The notes under the pieces were generated by a model. That model worked only from the letters and a program-made list of their open reading frames with translations. It was not told the origin of the DNA and searched no databases. Below are positions 26,866 to 36,497 of a stretch of DNA of 64,000 nt, piece by piece. The DNA is from Verrucomicrobiota bacterium (GTDB lineage Bacteria > Verrucomicrobiota > Verrucomicrobiia > Verrucomicrobiales > Verrucomicrobiaceae). Within the stretch, counting starts at the first letter, position 1; each line of letters opens with the position of its first letter. The position numbers and the translations under genes were made by a program. Location of the stretch: contig JAFLEI010000008.1 in the NCBI GenBank assembly GCA_017301975.1, positions 124,001-188,000 on the forward strand, in the 5' to 3' direction.

Positions 26866-27393
26866 TTACTCCGTCCAAGAACGACCCTGACCCGTGCGGA
26901 ACGAGCGTTCCAGACTGCCGTACATGGCATTCAGCCTGGCTTCGTCCTTGAGGGAGAATTCGATGGTGTGCGCATGGGTGGAGGCTGGGTAGTTTTTCAC
27001 CACTTTCGGGTTCACCAGATCCGGGGAGACACGGCCGGCAGCCTGCTCAAACAGACCCTTGGCCTTGTCCAGCGCCTGTGTGGCCGCGCCCACTGTGTTG
27101 CTGCCAGACTCCGGCTTGTACGGCTCCAAGAAGTAGAAGCGCACGATCATGGCGGAGTTCAGTGTCAGGTTTACCTCCACCACCCGCGCCACGCCGTCGG
27201 AGATGTACTCGTGTTTTGACAGGGCGACGATCGAATTGCAGCGGACCATGTAGTTTCCTCCGTTAAACTTCCCCTGCCACAGACCGTCCTGCGTCACAGT
27301 ATCCTGCGGCGTCGTCTGGCCGCTGGGTGCGGCGTTTTGCGCATGGAGTGGAAGGGTCAGAAGCAACGAGAGGATGATGAAGAGTGCTTTCAT
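26866..27393 (-). CDS. Small exported protein of unknown function
   Basis: The protein has 175 residues from the ATG at 27393, which begins a signal peptide (MKALFIILSLLLTLPLHAQ). The mature part has a beta-rich core: WQGKFNGGNYMVRCNSIVAL, then VVEVNLTLNSAMIVRFYFLEP. A helical stretch LDKAKGLFEQAAG and a C-terminal part with STHAHTIEFSLKDEARL follow. I do not recognise a family. It is convergent with ychF. Confidence 0.6.
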   Translation of the reverse strand: MKALFIILSLLLTLPLHAQNAAPSGQTTPQDTVTQDGLWQGKFNGGNYMVRCNSIVALSKHEYISDGVARVVEVNLTLNSAMIVRFYFLEPYKPESGSNTVGAATQALDKAKGLFEQAAGRVSPDLVNPKVVKNYPASTHAHTIEFSLKDEARLNAMYGSLERSFRTGQGRSWTE

Positions 27394-27575
27394 GGGATGG
27401 GAGGAGGGAAGACTAGCACGAGCGCCGCACGAAAGAACAACCCTTTCTTTGCGGGAATGTTTCTTCCGAACATGGCCGGGGGGGCCGGAAAGGCCCATCT
27501 TCGAAAGCGGCATCATCCATTCAGATTCCTCCCCAAACAGCGTATGAATGTACCGTTCCTCACCCCACGCGCACC

Positions 27576-28955
27576 ATGTTCAAGTTCTCCGGTCAAGGCT
27601 CCATCACCAATTGCGACGGCATTTCACGTCGCGATTTCCTGCAGGCAGGCGCCCTCGGCGCCATCGGGCTGACGATGCCTGGATTTGCCAAATTGAAGGC
27701 TGAAGGGCGGGTCGATGCCAAAAAGAGCAACAAGGCCTGCATCATGATCTTCAACCTGGGCGCGCCGAGCCAGCAGGATCTCTGGGACATGAAGCCGGAT
27801 GCGCCGAGCGAGATCCGCGGTCCTTTCAAACCCATCCGCACCAAGAGCAATGCCTTCGAGATTTCCGAAATCCTGCCGCTGCACGCCAAGATCGCGGACA
27901 AGTTCAGCCTCGTCCGCTCCTGCTACCACACCGCTGCCGCCGTGCATGACACGGGGCACCAGATGATGCAGACGGGTCGCCTTTTCACGGGTGGGGTGAA
28001 CACACCGCACGTCGGCAGCGCCCTGGAATTCCTGCAAGGCCGCCGCAGCGATCTGCCCGCGCACGTGATTCTTCCAGAATCAATGGGGCCGACGGGTGGC
28101 AACATGCCCCATGGTCAGGACGCCGGATTCCTCGGCAAAGCTTACGATCCTTTCGTGCTGAACGCCGATCCCGCCGTCAAAGATTTCAAAGTGCCCGACC
28201 TTCTGCCACCCAAGGAAATCGGCGAAGTGCGCCTCGAGCGTCGCCGTGAACTGCGTGAGCTTGTGGACAGCAGTGTGCGCAATTTTGAATACAGCGAGCA
28301 GGCAAAGCTCATGGATTCGAATTTCGAGTCCGCCTATCGCATCATGACCAGCACGCAGGCCCGCGAGGCCTTCGACCTCACCAAGGAGCCTCTCAAAGTG
28401 CGTGAGCGCTACGGCTTGAACCGCTTTGGCCAGAGCTGCCTGCTGGCACGGCGTTTGGTGGAGCGCGGGGTGCGTTTCGTCACCGTGAACACCTTCATCA
28501 CCGTGTTTGGCGAGATCACCTGGGACATCCACGGTTCGAAGCCCTTCACCAGCATCGAAGGCATGCGCGACATCGTCGCCCCGATGTATGACCAGGGCTA
28601 TAGCGCCCTGATCGAGGACCTGTTCCAGCGCGGCATGCTTGATGACACCATGGTCACCTGCCTTGCCGAATTCGGTCGCACGCCCAAAATCAATCCGGCT
28701 GGTGGCCGCGACCACTGGCCGAACTGTTGGACCGTGAACTTCGCCGGTGGCGGCATCAAAGGAGGCGAGGTCGTGGGCAAATCCGACGACATCGGAGGCT
28801 ACCCCACCGAGCGCCCGGTCGCGCCGAAAGAAATCGTGGCCACCATTTATCAAGCGCTTGGAATCGATCTCACCACCGAGCTTCCTGGGCCGCAGGGCAG
28901 ACCGTACCCGGTGGTCGATTTTGGCACGCAGGCCATCAAGGAGCTGTTTGCGTAG
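27576..28955 (+). CDS. DUF1501 Tat-exported protein
   Basis: The protein has 459 residues. A twin-arginine signal is visible as SRRDFLQAGALGAIG at 17-31, so it is probably exported folded. The rest is the DUF1501 domain, distantly related to the alkaline phosphatase/sulfatase fold: HTAAAVHDTGHQMMQTGR, SMGPTGGNMPHGQDAGFL, and FGRTPKINPAGGRDHWPNCW near the end. Proteins of this family nearly always sit beside a DUF1549/DUF1553 protein in Planctomycetes and Verrucomicrobia, as here. The function is unknown. Confidence 0.88.
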   Translation: MFKFSGQGSITNCDGISRRDFLQAGALGAIGLTMPGFAKLKAEGRVDAKKSNKACIMIFNLGAPSQQDLWDMKPDAPSEIRGPFKPIRTKSNAFEISEILPLHAKIADKFSLVRSCYHTAAAVHDTGHQMMQTGRLFTGGVNTPHVGSALEFLQGRRSDLPAHVILPESMGPTGGNMPHGQDAGFLGKAYDPFVLNADPAVKDFKVPDLLPPKEIGEVRLERRRELRELVDSSVRNFEYSEQAKLMDSNFESAYRIMTSTQAREAFDLTKEPLKVRERYGLNRFGQSCLLARRLVERGVRFVTVNTFITVFGEITWDIHGSKPFTSIEGMRDIVAPMYDQGYSALIEDLFQRGMLDDTMVTCLAEFGRTPKINPAGGRDHWPNCWTVNFAGGGIKGGEVVGKSDDIGGYPTERPVAPKEIVATIYQALGIDLTTELPGPQGRPYPVVDFGTQAIKELFA

Positions 28956-28997
28956 GACGAGTGTCCGCCTCCCGCCAACCCTCATCGCGTGTCATTC

Positions 28998-31190
28998 ATG
29001 ATGTTTCGTTCCTTCATCGCCTTCGCGGCTCTTACTTCGGCTGCTGCCGCTGAAGCTCCATCCTTCCGCAACACCATCCAGCCCATCCTTACGCGCTATG
29101 GTTGCGCGATGGGCGCGTGTCATGGCGCCGCGGCAGGGCAGGGGGGATTTCGTCTTTCCTTGCGCGGGTTCGATGACGAAGGGGACTGGATCTCCGTCAC
29201 GCGCAGCGCGAATGGCCGCCGCCTCACGATGGAAGATCCGGCGCGCAGCTTGTTTTTGCTCAAGGCCGTCAAAGCGGTGCCGCACAAGGGAGACAAACGC
29301 TTTGAGGTGGATTCGCCGGAATACAAGGCCATCGCCGACTGGATCGCTGCCGGTGCGCCGGGGCCGAAGGCGAGCGATCCGCTCATCGTCGCTCTTGATG
29401 TGGAGCCGAAGCAGGTGGTGACGAAGCCCGGGGTCACACTGCCGCTCAAGGTCACCGCGAAATTCAGCGACGGCCACAGCGAGGACGTGACACGCTGGGC
29501 CAAATACAACGGCGTGAACGCCAGTGTCGCCACCGTGGACGAGCAGGGCATTGTCAAAACGACCGGGCGGGGCGAGACGGTCATCAGCGCCTGGTATCTC
29601 AGCCGCCTCGCTGTTTCCACGCTGGTGGTGCCGAGTGATGGCGTGGTCGATGAGCCCGCGTTTGCGCAGATGAAGCCGCGCAATTTCATCGACGAGCATG
29701 TGCTGACCAAACTGCGGGCGCTGAACATCCCCCCTTCCGGACCTGCGGAAGATCACGAATTCCTTCGCCGTGCCTTTCTTGATACCATCGGCATTTTGCC
29801 CTCCCTGGAGGAAACCCGTGCCTTCCTCGCGGACAAAACCACCGACAAACGCGACCGCCTCATCGAAGCGCTGCTGCAGCGGCCTGAGTTCGTCGATTAC
29901 TGGTCACACCGCTGGAGCGATCTGCTGCTCGTCAATGGCGACAAACTCATGCCCCAGGCCATGTGGTCATACTACAACTGGATCCGCCGCAACGTCGCCG
30001 CGAACACGCCCTGGGACGCCATGGTGCGTGATCTTCTCACCGCTACCGGCAGCACACTGGAAAACGGCGCGGGCAATTTCTTCATCCTCAACGACGAGCC
30101 CACCAAGTGCGCCGAAACCATCAGCGTCGCCTTCCTCGGCACCTCCATCGCCTGCGCCAAGTGCCACAACCACCCGATGGAAAAGTGGACGAACAACGAG
30201 TACTTCGCCTTTGCCAACATGCTCTCGCGCGTTCGCACGAAAAACGGTGCGCAGGCGGATGAACGCGTCCTGTTCTCGGCCGCCGATGGCGAACTCGTGC
30301 AGCCGCTCACCGGCAAACCGCAGCCGCCGCACCCATTGGACGTCACGACGGCTGTCTCGATGACCTCCACCGAAGACCGCCGCGTACCGCTCGCGAAATG
30401 GCTCACCAGTGCCGACAATAAACTCTTCCAGCGCGCCATCGTGAACCGGGTATGGGCGAACTTCTTTGGTTCCGGTCTCGTGGAAGCGGTGGATGACCTC
30501 CGTGTTACCAATCCCGCCAGCAATGAGCCGCTCTTTGCCGCCGCCTGCGAGCATTTGGTGAAGCAGAAGTTCGATCTGAAGGCCCTCATGCGCACCATCC
30601 TGCAAAGCGAGACTTACCAGCGCAGCAGCGTCACATTGCCTGAAAACATCACCGACCTCCGCTACGGCTCACACTACGTGCCGCGCCGCCTGAAAGCCGA
30701 AGTCCTCCTCGATACCGTTTCGCAAGTCACCGCCGCGCCCACCACCTTCAAGATCGACAAACGCAACGCCAACAAAGGCACCAGCGAAAGCTACCCCATG
30801 GGCTTCCGCGCCCTGCAACTGCCGGACAGCAACATCGCCAGCTACTTCCTGAAGAGCTTCGGCCGTGCCGACCGCGTGGCGACCTGCGAATGCGAACGCA
30901 CCAACGAGCCCAGCATGGCCCAGGCCCTGCACATCGCCAATGGTGACACGCTCAACCAGAAGCTCGCCCAAAAAGACAACCGCCTCGATGGGCTGCTCGC
31001 CAGCAAGCTCGGCAATGAGAAGATCATCGAGGAGGCCTACCTCACGGCTCTTGCCCGCCTCCCCACCGAACGCGAAACCACCAAGGCCGCCGCGATGCTA
31101 GCCACCGCCAAACCGGAAGATCGCCGCACCACCCTGGAGGACATCTTCTGGGGCCTGATGAGCTCGAAGGAGTTTTTGTTTAATCACTAA
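28998..31190 (+). CDS. DUF1549/DUF1553 cytochrome-like protein
   Basis: From the ATG at 28998 the protein has 730 residues with a signal peptide; a GTG nine bases upstream is possible. CAMGACHG lies just after the signal, with four residues between the cysteines. An Ig-like domain follows, then DUF1549 (NFIDEHVLTKLRALNI onward) with CAKCH, and DUF1553 with RAIVNRVWANFFGSG and HYVPRRLKAEVL. Layout and length match the lone copy at 8629-10848. The DUF1501 gene ends 42 bases upstream and the cytochrome/WD40 gene starts 13 bases downstream, so the three probably form one transcript and one complex or pathway. Confidence 0.88.
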   Translation: MMFRSFIAFAALTSAAAAEAPSFRNTIQPILTRYGCAMGACHGAAAGQGGFRLSLRGFDDEGDWISVTRSANGRRLTMEDPARSLFLLKAVKAVPHKGDKRFEVDSPEYKAIADWIAAGAPGPKASDPLIVALDVEPKQVVTKPGVTLPLKVTAKFSDGHSEDVTRWAKYNGVNASVATVDEQGIVKTTGRGETVISAWYLSRLAVSTLVVPSDGVVDEPAFAQMKPRNFIDEHVLTKLRALNIPPSGPAEDHEFLRRAFLDTIGILPSLEETRAFLADKTTDKRDRLIEALLQRPEFVDYWSHRWSDLLLVNGDKLMPQAMWSYYNWIRRNVAANTPWDAMVRDLLTATGSTLENGAGNFFILNDEPTKCAETISVAFLGTSIACAKCHNHPMEKWTNNEYFAFANMLSRVRTKNGAQADERVLFSAADGELVQPLTGKPQPPHPLDVTTAVSMTSTEDRRVPLAKWLTSADNKLFQRAIVNRVWANFFGSGLVEAVDDLRVTNPASNEPLFAAACEHLVKQKFDLKALMRTILQSETYQRSSVTLPENITDLRYGSHYVPRRLKAEVLLDTVSQVTAAPTTFKIDKRNANKGTSESYPMGFRALQLPDSNIASYFLKSFGRADRVATCECERTNEPSMAQALHIANGDTLNQKLAQKDNRLDGLLASKLGNEKIIEEAYLTALARLPTERETTKAAAMLATAKPEDRRTTLEDIFWGLMSSKEFLFNH

Positions 31191-31203
31191 CAAGGAACAC
31201 TGT

Positions 31204-34200
31204 ATGACCCCTTTTCGTTCCATCCTTCTCCTCGCTTTGTTCTCGGTCGTCACCCACGCCCAGACCGTGGACTACACCAAGCAGATCGTCCCGCTTTGGG
31301 ACACCTACTGCATCGACTGTCATGACGACACCGACGCGGATGGTGAGTTCCGTTTGGACACCTTTGCGAACCTGATGAAGGGCGGCAAGGAGGGCGTGGC
31401 CATCGTTGCTGGCAAAGCCAATGACAGCATGCTGGTGAAGTTTCTCGAAGGTCATTCGGGCCGTGGCGGCAAGAATGAATTCATGCCACCCGGCAAGCGC
31501 GAGAAGCTCAAGTCCGAGGAGATCGCGCTCATCAAAACGTGGATCGACACCGGCGCGAAAGGGCCGGCGATGGCCGAGGCGAAGCCGATGCCGCGCGAGG
31601 TCATCACGCCGAAAATCATGCCGACGGTGCCGCCGAAGCATGCGATCCAGGCCGTGGCGTTTTCGCCGAAAGTACAGCTCATCGCCGTGGGCCGGTTTGG
31701 CGAGGTCGAGCTGCTCAATCCGGTCACGCGAGTGGTGGTGCGCAAGCTCACCGGCTTCAAGGGCAAGGCCAATGCGGTCACGTTTTCACCCGATGGCGCT
31801 ATCGTGTATGCCGCTGGTGGCGAGGCAGGAATCGTGGGCGTTGTGCAGAGCTGGAAAACCAGCGATGGCTCGCTGCTGCATTCATTCGAAGGTCATCTCG
31901 ATGCCGCCTATGCGCTCGCTGTTTCACCCGATGGCAAAATGATTGTCACAGGAGCCTACGATCAAAAAATTCGCCTATGGGACACGGCCACAGGCAAGGA
32001 GCTTGCGCTGCTCAAAGGTCACAACGGCGCTGTGAACGCCCTCTCGTTCCGCCCAGATGGCAAAGTGCTCGCGAGCGCGAGCGCTGACCGCACGGTGAAA
32101 CTCTGGAGCATTCCTAGGGGAGAGCGGCTCGATACGCTGTCGCAGCCAACCAAAGAGCAGACCAGCGTCGTCTTCAGCGCGGATGGCAAACAGCTTTTCG
32201 CCGCCGGTGGCGACAACCGCATTCGCGTATGGCAGATCAGCGCCGATGCCAAGGAGGGCACCAACAAGATCATCACCAGCCGTTTCGCCCATGAAGGCGG
32301 CATCCTGAATCTCGCGATGTCCTTCGATGGACAATTGCTCGCCTCCACCTCGACCGATAAATCGCTCAAGATATGGAACACCGCCGATCTCACGGAAAAG
32401 ATCCCGCTGGAAAAACAGCCCGACTGGTCCTCCGCCCTCGCCTTCACTGATAAAGCCCAGCTTGTCGCGGGCCGCGTGGATGGCAGCCTCAGCGTCTATG
32501 ATTCGACCACCGGCAAGACGGTGATGGCCCCTGCGCCTGCGAAGCCTGCCATGGTCGCGAAGCCCGAACTCACACGCATTACGCCACGTGCCGCACACAT
32601 CGGCGGCGAGCTGATGGTCACCTTTGCCGGCAAAGGCTTCACTCAAGACACGCAAGCCATGGCTTCGCATCCCGGACTGAAAGTGCAGCTCATCAAAACC
32701 TCAGTCAAACCCACCAGCGCCCGCGTCAAAATTAGCGCCAGCGCCGAAGTGCCACGCGGCGCATACGAAGTCTGGCTCAAGAGCACCACCGGAGAATCTG
32801 CAGGGATGAAGATCCATGCCGATGATCTTGCGCCCACCATCACCCAGGCGGCTGATTTTAAAGCGGCCCCTCTCAGCATCCCGTCTTTGCCCGCCAGCCT
32901 CTGGGGCACCCTCACCGAGATCGGCCAGCACGACGCGTATCGCTTCAAGGCCAAAGCGGGCGAGGAACTCGTGTTCGATCTCGCCGTCACGCAGGTCGGC
33001 AGCACGGCGAAATCGCCCACGCTGGAGATCATGGACACGAACCGCACCGTGCTCGCGGTGAATCGCGGACTCGACAGCGGCAGCGATCCTTTCCTCGCCT
33101 GGAAAGCACCGACGGATGGCGATTACATCGTGCTCGTGAGCAACACCACGATGGATGGCAGCGCCGATCACGCCTACCGCCTCACCGTTGGCACAGTGCC
33201 TTACGTCACCGCCTGGTCGCCGCTCTTCGCGCAACTCGGAAAGGACACCAAAGTCACCCTCATCGGTCATCACCTCGGCGGCAAAGCCTCCGTGACGCTG
33301 AAGCCCGAGAAAGAAGGCATGATCAACGTGCCACTGGATGCCAAAGCCCTGCGCTTCCGTTCCACGCCCGTGCTTCGTGTGAGCAGCTTGGAGCAGATCG
33401 AAGAAGTGGAAGGCAACGATGACATCGCCAGAGCGCAAAACATCACCACACCCGCCACGGTGAATGCCCTTCTCGCCAAAGCCGGCGACACCGACTGCTT
33501 CGCTTTTGATGCCAAAAAAGGACAGGCATGGATCATCGAAACACTTGCCGATCTGGCAGGCTCCCCTGCCGACACCAAGATCGAAGTCCTGCATGCCGAT
33601 GGCAAACCCGTGCAGCGCATGCTGCTCCAGGCCGTGCGCGACAGCTACAACAACTTCCGCAGCGTGGATGCCAACAATCCCGACATCCGCCTGCAAAACT
33701 GGGAGGAGATGGAGCTCAACGAGTTCGCCTATTTCAATGGCGACGTGATGAAGATCATCCGCATGCCACGCGGCCCGGATGGCGGCTGCTTCTTCTACAC
33801 CTCTGGTGGCAAACGGCGCGCCTACTTTGACACCACGGCCAACTCCCACTCGCTCGACGAGCCCTGCTACATCGTCGAGCCCAAGCCCATCGGCAGCCAC
33901 ATCGTGCCGAATGGTCTGCCCGTTTTCACCCTAAACTACGCCAACGACGACAGCGGAGATCGTAAGCTCAGCAGTGACTCGCGCCTCACCTTCACCGCAC
34001 CTGCGGACGGTCGTTACATCATCAAAGTCACCGACACCCGTGCCTGGGGTGGCGAACGCTACGTTTACGCGCTTTCCATCCGTCAGCCGAAGCCCGACTT
34101 CAGCGTCAAGCTCGCCGGCATGAACCCCACGGTGATGCCCGGTGCGTCCGTCGGCTTTTCCTTCCGTGCAGAGCGGGTGGATGGTTTTGATGATCCTATC

Positions 34201-34812
34201 AGGATCGACATCGCCGGCCTCCCCGCCGGTTATTACGCCTCCTCACCGATCCTCATCGAAGCCGGGCATGATCTCATCAGCGGCAGCCTGCATGCAGCCC
34301 CGGATGCCGCTGCAAATGCCGACTGGAGCAAGCTCAAGATCACCGCGAAATCCAAAGCCCTCACGCACGACGCCGGAATTTTCGGCAAAGTCACGCTCGG
34401 TGCCGCGCCGAAGTTCGTCATCGTCATGGAGCCGGATGCAGGAGGCAAACCGGTGATGCGGGAAATCAAAGACGAGACCAAGCCCCTCGAAATCACCCTC
34501 GTGCCGGGTCAGACAGTGAAGGCCTGGATCCGCGCCGTGCGCATGGGCAACGAAGGCATCCTCAACCTCGACGTGCATGGTCTGCCCCACGGCGTCATTG
34601 TCGATGACATCGGCCTCAACGGCGTGCAGATCCGCGAAAAGGAAAACGAGCGCCCCATCTTCTTCCGCGCCGCCAACTGGGTCAAGGACCAGGACAAACT
34701 CATCCACGCCGCCCTCAGCTCTGCGCGCAATGAACATGACAGCGCGGGATTGCAGACCAGCTTTCCCATCCTGATGAAGATCCGCAAGCCGGCGGGTGTG
34801 GCGGGGAGGTGA
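31204..34812 (+). CDS. Cytochrome c-like, WD40 and pre-peptidase-domain protein
   Basis: The protein has 1202 residues with a signal peptide ending near THAQ. A planctomycete-type cytochrome domain comes first, with CIDCH at 36-40 and a Met in MPPGKR at about 97. WD40 repeats occupy about 140-430 (GHLDAAYALAVSPDGKMIVTG, GHNGAVNALSFRPDGKVLASA). The rest holds an IPT-like part and pre-peptidase C-terminal domains (HDAYRFKAKAGEELVFDL, DTDCFAFDAKKGQAWII). AAGGA precedes the ATG. The mix of a heme site and binding domains suggests surface electron transfer or substrate binding, but no reaction is established. Confidence 0.85.
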   Translation: MTPFRSILLLALFSVVTHAQTVDYTKQIVPLWDTYCIDCHDDTDADGEFRLDTFANLMKGGKEGVAIVAGKANDSMLVKFLEGHSGRGGKNEFMPPGKREKLKSEEIALIKTWIDTGAKGPAMAEAKPMPREVITPKIMPTVPPKHAIQAVAFSPKVQLIAVGRFGEVELLNPVTRVVVRKLTGFKGKANAVTFSPDGAIVYAAGGEAGIVGVVQSWKTSDGSLLHSFEGHLDAAYALAVSPDGKMIVTGAYDQKIRLWDTATGKELALLKGHNGAVNALSFRPDGKVLASASADRTVKLWSIPRGERLDTLSQPTKEQTSVVFSADGKQLFAAGGDNRIRVWQISADAKEGTNKIITSRFAHEGGILNLAMSFDGQLLASTSTDKSLKIWNTADLTEKIPLEKQPDWSSALAFTDKAQLVAGRVDGSLSVYDSTTGKTVMAPAPAKPAMVAKPELTRITPRAAHIGGELMVTFAGKGFTQDTQAMASHPGLKVQLIKTSVKPTSARVKISASAEVPRGAYEVWLKSTTGESAGMKIHADDLAPTITQAADFKAAPLSIPSLPASLWGTLTEIGQHDAYRFKAKAGEELVFDLAVTQVGSTAKSPTLEIMDTNRTVLAVNRGLDSGSDPFLAWKAPTDGDYIVLVSNTTMDGSADHAYRLTVGTVPYVTAWSPLFAQLGKDTKVTLIGHHLGGKASVTLKPEKEGMINVPLDAKALRFRSTPVLRVSSLEQIEEVEGNDDIARAQNITTPATVNALLAKAGDTDCFAFDAKKGQAWIIETLADLAGSPADTKIEVLHADGKPVQRMLLQAVRDSYNNFRSVDANNPDIRLQNWEEMELNEFAYFNGDVMKIIRMPRGPDGGCFFYTSGGKRRAYFDTTANSHSLDEPCYIVEPKPIGSHIVPNGLPVFTLNYANDDSGDRKLSSDSRLTFTAPADGRYIIKVTDTRAWGGERYVYALSIRQPKPDFSVKLAGMNPTVMPGASVGFSFRAERVDGFDDPIRIDIAGLPAGYYASSPILIEAGHDLISGSLHAAPDAAANADWSKLKITAKSKALTHDAGIFGKVTLGAAPKFVIVMEPDAGGKPVMREIKDETKPLEITLVPGQTVKAWIRAVRMGNEGILNLDVHGLPHGVIVDDIGLNGVQIREKENERPIFFRAANWVKDQDKLIHAALSSARNEHDSAGLQTSFPILMKIRKPAGVAGR

Positions 34813-35252
34813 AGCGTGCCTTGTTCGGGGCAGTATTTTGGAGAGCTCCAATCCCCTTGAACTGGTAACACTCGAAAGGGCCGAGGGCCCCGGAGTTTGA
34901 TCAAACGTTATTTGAGGCGAAGCCTGGGCCAGGCATCAGCCTCCAAGGCTCGTCGGGGCGCATTCTTCACCGGCTTCGTCCCTTGGATTTCATGCGCCTC
35001 CATCGCGCTGATCTTACCCGGCAGGCCTTGTGGGTGAAGCTCGGGGGGAGTTCCGGAGTGCGGGGATGCTGGCGCGGGTTGTCGATGGGGTGGAGTGGGC
35101 GGAGAGGGATGAGGAAAATATTTAGTTGGCTCAATTTGAGGTGTTTAAATGGCAATAAACTGTCAAGAATGAGCCATAAATGAGAGTTTTTTAACAAATT
35201 GAGTGTGGGACGAATGGCGGAGATGTGCTATATAAGAGGTCTCCACCCAACT
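34813..35252. other. Intergenic region with an AT-rich stretch
   Basis: No gene is supported in these 440 bases. The left two thirds are GC-rich. Bases about 35110-35205 are clearly AT-rich (AATATTTAG, TTTAAATGG, TTTTTTAAC), which stands out against the window. No good DnaA box was found. The + strand changes from C-rich to G-rich across this region (see findings). Confidence 0.55.
35226..35240 (+). promoter_or_regulatory. Candidate extended -10 promoter or ribosome site of desaturase
   Basis: TGCTATATA fits an extended -10 element, and AAGAGGT directly after it could instead be a ribosome site 12 bases before the ATG at 35253. Both cannot act for the same transcript; no clear -35 is visible. 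Confidence 0.35.
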
Positions 35253-36359
35253 ATGAGCAGCGCCCCTGAGATGACATCATCCAAGCCCCAGGCCACGATT
35301 TCCGAATGGAAAAAAATTGTCGCCCCTTTCACAGTTCCTTCGATTCCACGTGCCACCTGGCAGATTGTGAACACTTTCGTCCCCTATGTGCTGCTTTGGT
35401 GGGCGATGTATTGGAGTTTGTCGGTTTCTTACTGGCTGACGCTGGCGATCGCGGCGGTGACGGGGCTGCTGCTGGTGCGCGTGTTCATCATGTTTCATGA
35501 CTGCGGGCACGGGTCGTTTTTCAAGTCGAAGCGTGCGAACAGCGTGCTGGGATTCATCAGCGGGATGCTGACGTTTACGCCGTATCTGCACTGGACCTGG
35601 CAGCACTCGGTGCACCACCAGACGTCGGGTGACCTGAGCCGCCGTGGCGACGGGGACATCTGGACGATGACGGTGAAGGAGTACCAGGAGGCGAGCCCGA
35701 CGCGGCGCTTCTTTTACAAGCTGATCCGGAATCCGATCACGCTGTTTGTGGTGGGGCCGCTGGCGCTGTTTTTGATCCATCAGCGTTTTCCTTCGCCACG
35801 GGCGAAGGGCAAGGACCGCAAGTCGGTGATGATCATGAACGTGGCGCTGGTGCTGATGATTGTGGGCCTGAGCTATGTGTTTGGCTTTAAAAATTACGTG
35901 CTGATGCAGCTGCCGGTGACGATGTTTGCGGGCATCGCAGGGATCTGGATGTTTTATGTGCAGCACCAGTATGAGGATGTGTACTGGGAGCACCGCGAGG
36001 ACTGGGACTACACCACCGCCGCGCTGGAGGGCAGCTCTTTCTACAAGCTGCCGAAGATCCTGCAGTGGTTCACGGGGAACATCGGCTTCCACCATGTGCA
36101 CCACCTGAGCTCGCGCATCCCGAACTACTATCTGGAGAAGTGCCATAACTCGCACCCGATGTTTTATTCGATCCCGCCGCTGACGTTTTGGAAGAGCCTG
36201 AAGTGCATCAACCTGCGTCTGTGGGATGAGAGCGACCGCAAGCTGATCTCCTGGAAGGAGTACCGCCAGCGCTATGCGCAGCCGGTGACTGCGAAGGTGG
36301 AGGAAGTGGATCCGGCGGATCTGCCTGCGCCGAGCGAGATCGGGTCTGGGATGTCGTAA
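35253..36359 (+). CDS. Membrane fatty acid desaturase
   Basis: The protein has 368 residues from the ATG at 35253. The three His boxes of membrane di-iron desaturases are present: HDCGHGS, HSVHHQTSG and HHVHHLS. Hydrophobic segments surround them (YVLLWWAMYWSLSVSYWLTLAIAA, VMIMNVALVLMIVGLSYVF). It would introduce a double bond into lipid acyl chains using O2, so it implies some oxygen use; position of the double bond cannot be told. It is the first gene to the right of the strand-composition switch. A terminator follows at 36386. Confidence 0.88.
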   Translation: MSSAPEMTSSKPQATISEWKKIVAPFTVPSIPRATWQIVNTFVPYVLLWWAMYWSLSVSYWLTLAIAAVTGLLLVRVFIMFHDCGHGSFFKSKRANSVLGFISGMLTFTPYLHWTWQHSVHHQTSGDLSRRGDGDIWTMTVKEYQEASPTRRFFYKLIRNPITLFVVGPLALFLIHQRFPSPRAKGKDRKSVMIMNVALVLMIVGLSYVFGFKNYVLMQLPVTMFAGIAGIWMFYVQHQYEDVYWEHREDWDYTTAALEGSSFYKLPKILQWFTGNIGFHHVHHLSSRIPNYYLEKCHNSHPMFYSIPPLTFWKSLKCINLRLWDESDRKLISWKEYRQRYAQPVTAKVEEVDPADLPAPSEIGSGMS

Positions 36360-36385
36360 CGGGCGGCAGGAGCCCCCGGAATTTC

Positions 36386-36438
36386 AACACCGCAGTGAGA
36401 GCCTGCCAGGCCGGGTTTTGCTGCGGTGTTTTCTTTTT
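36386..36438 (+). terminator. Rho-independent terminator of the desaturase gene
   Basis: The stem AACACCGCAG/CTGCGGTGTT closes a 25-base loop and is followed by TTCTTTTT. It begins 26 bases after the stop. Confidence 0.75.
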
Positions 36439-36497
36439 GCCGCGCCTCGCCGCAAAAATATTCAGCGCAGTGCTGAGCAGCGCTCGTACTTTCTATC

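Noticed and set aside
32701..33900. 399-codon open frame opposite the cytochrome/WD40 gene
   Set aside because: The + strand gene has domain motifs along this stretch; the reverse frame has none.
34813..35252. Replication origin
   Set aside because: The skew switch and AT-rich stretch fit, but no dnaA, dnaN or DnaA boxes were seen; kept only as a finding, not a feature.
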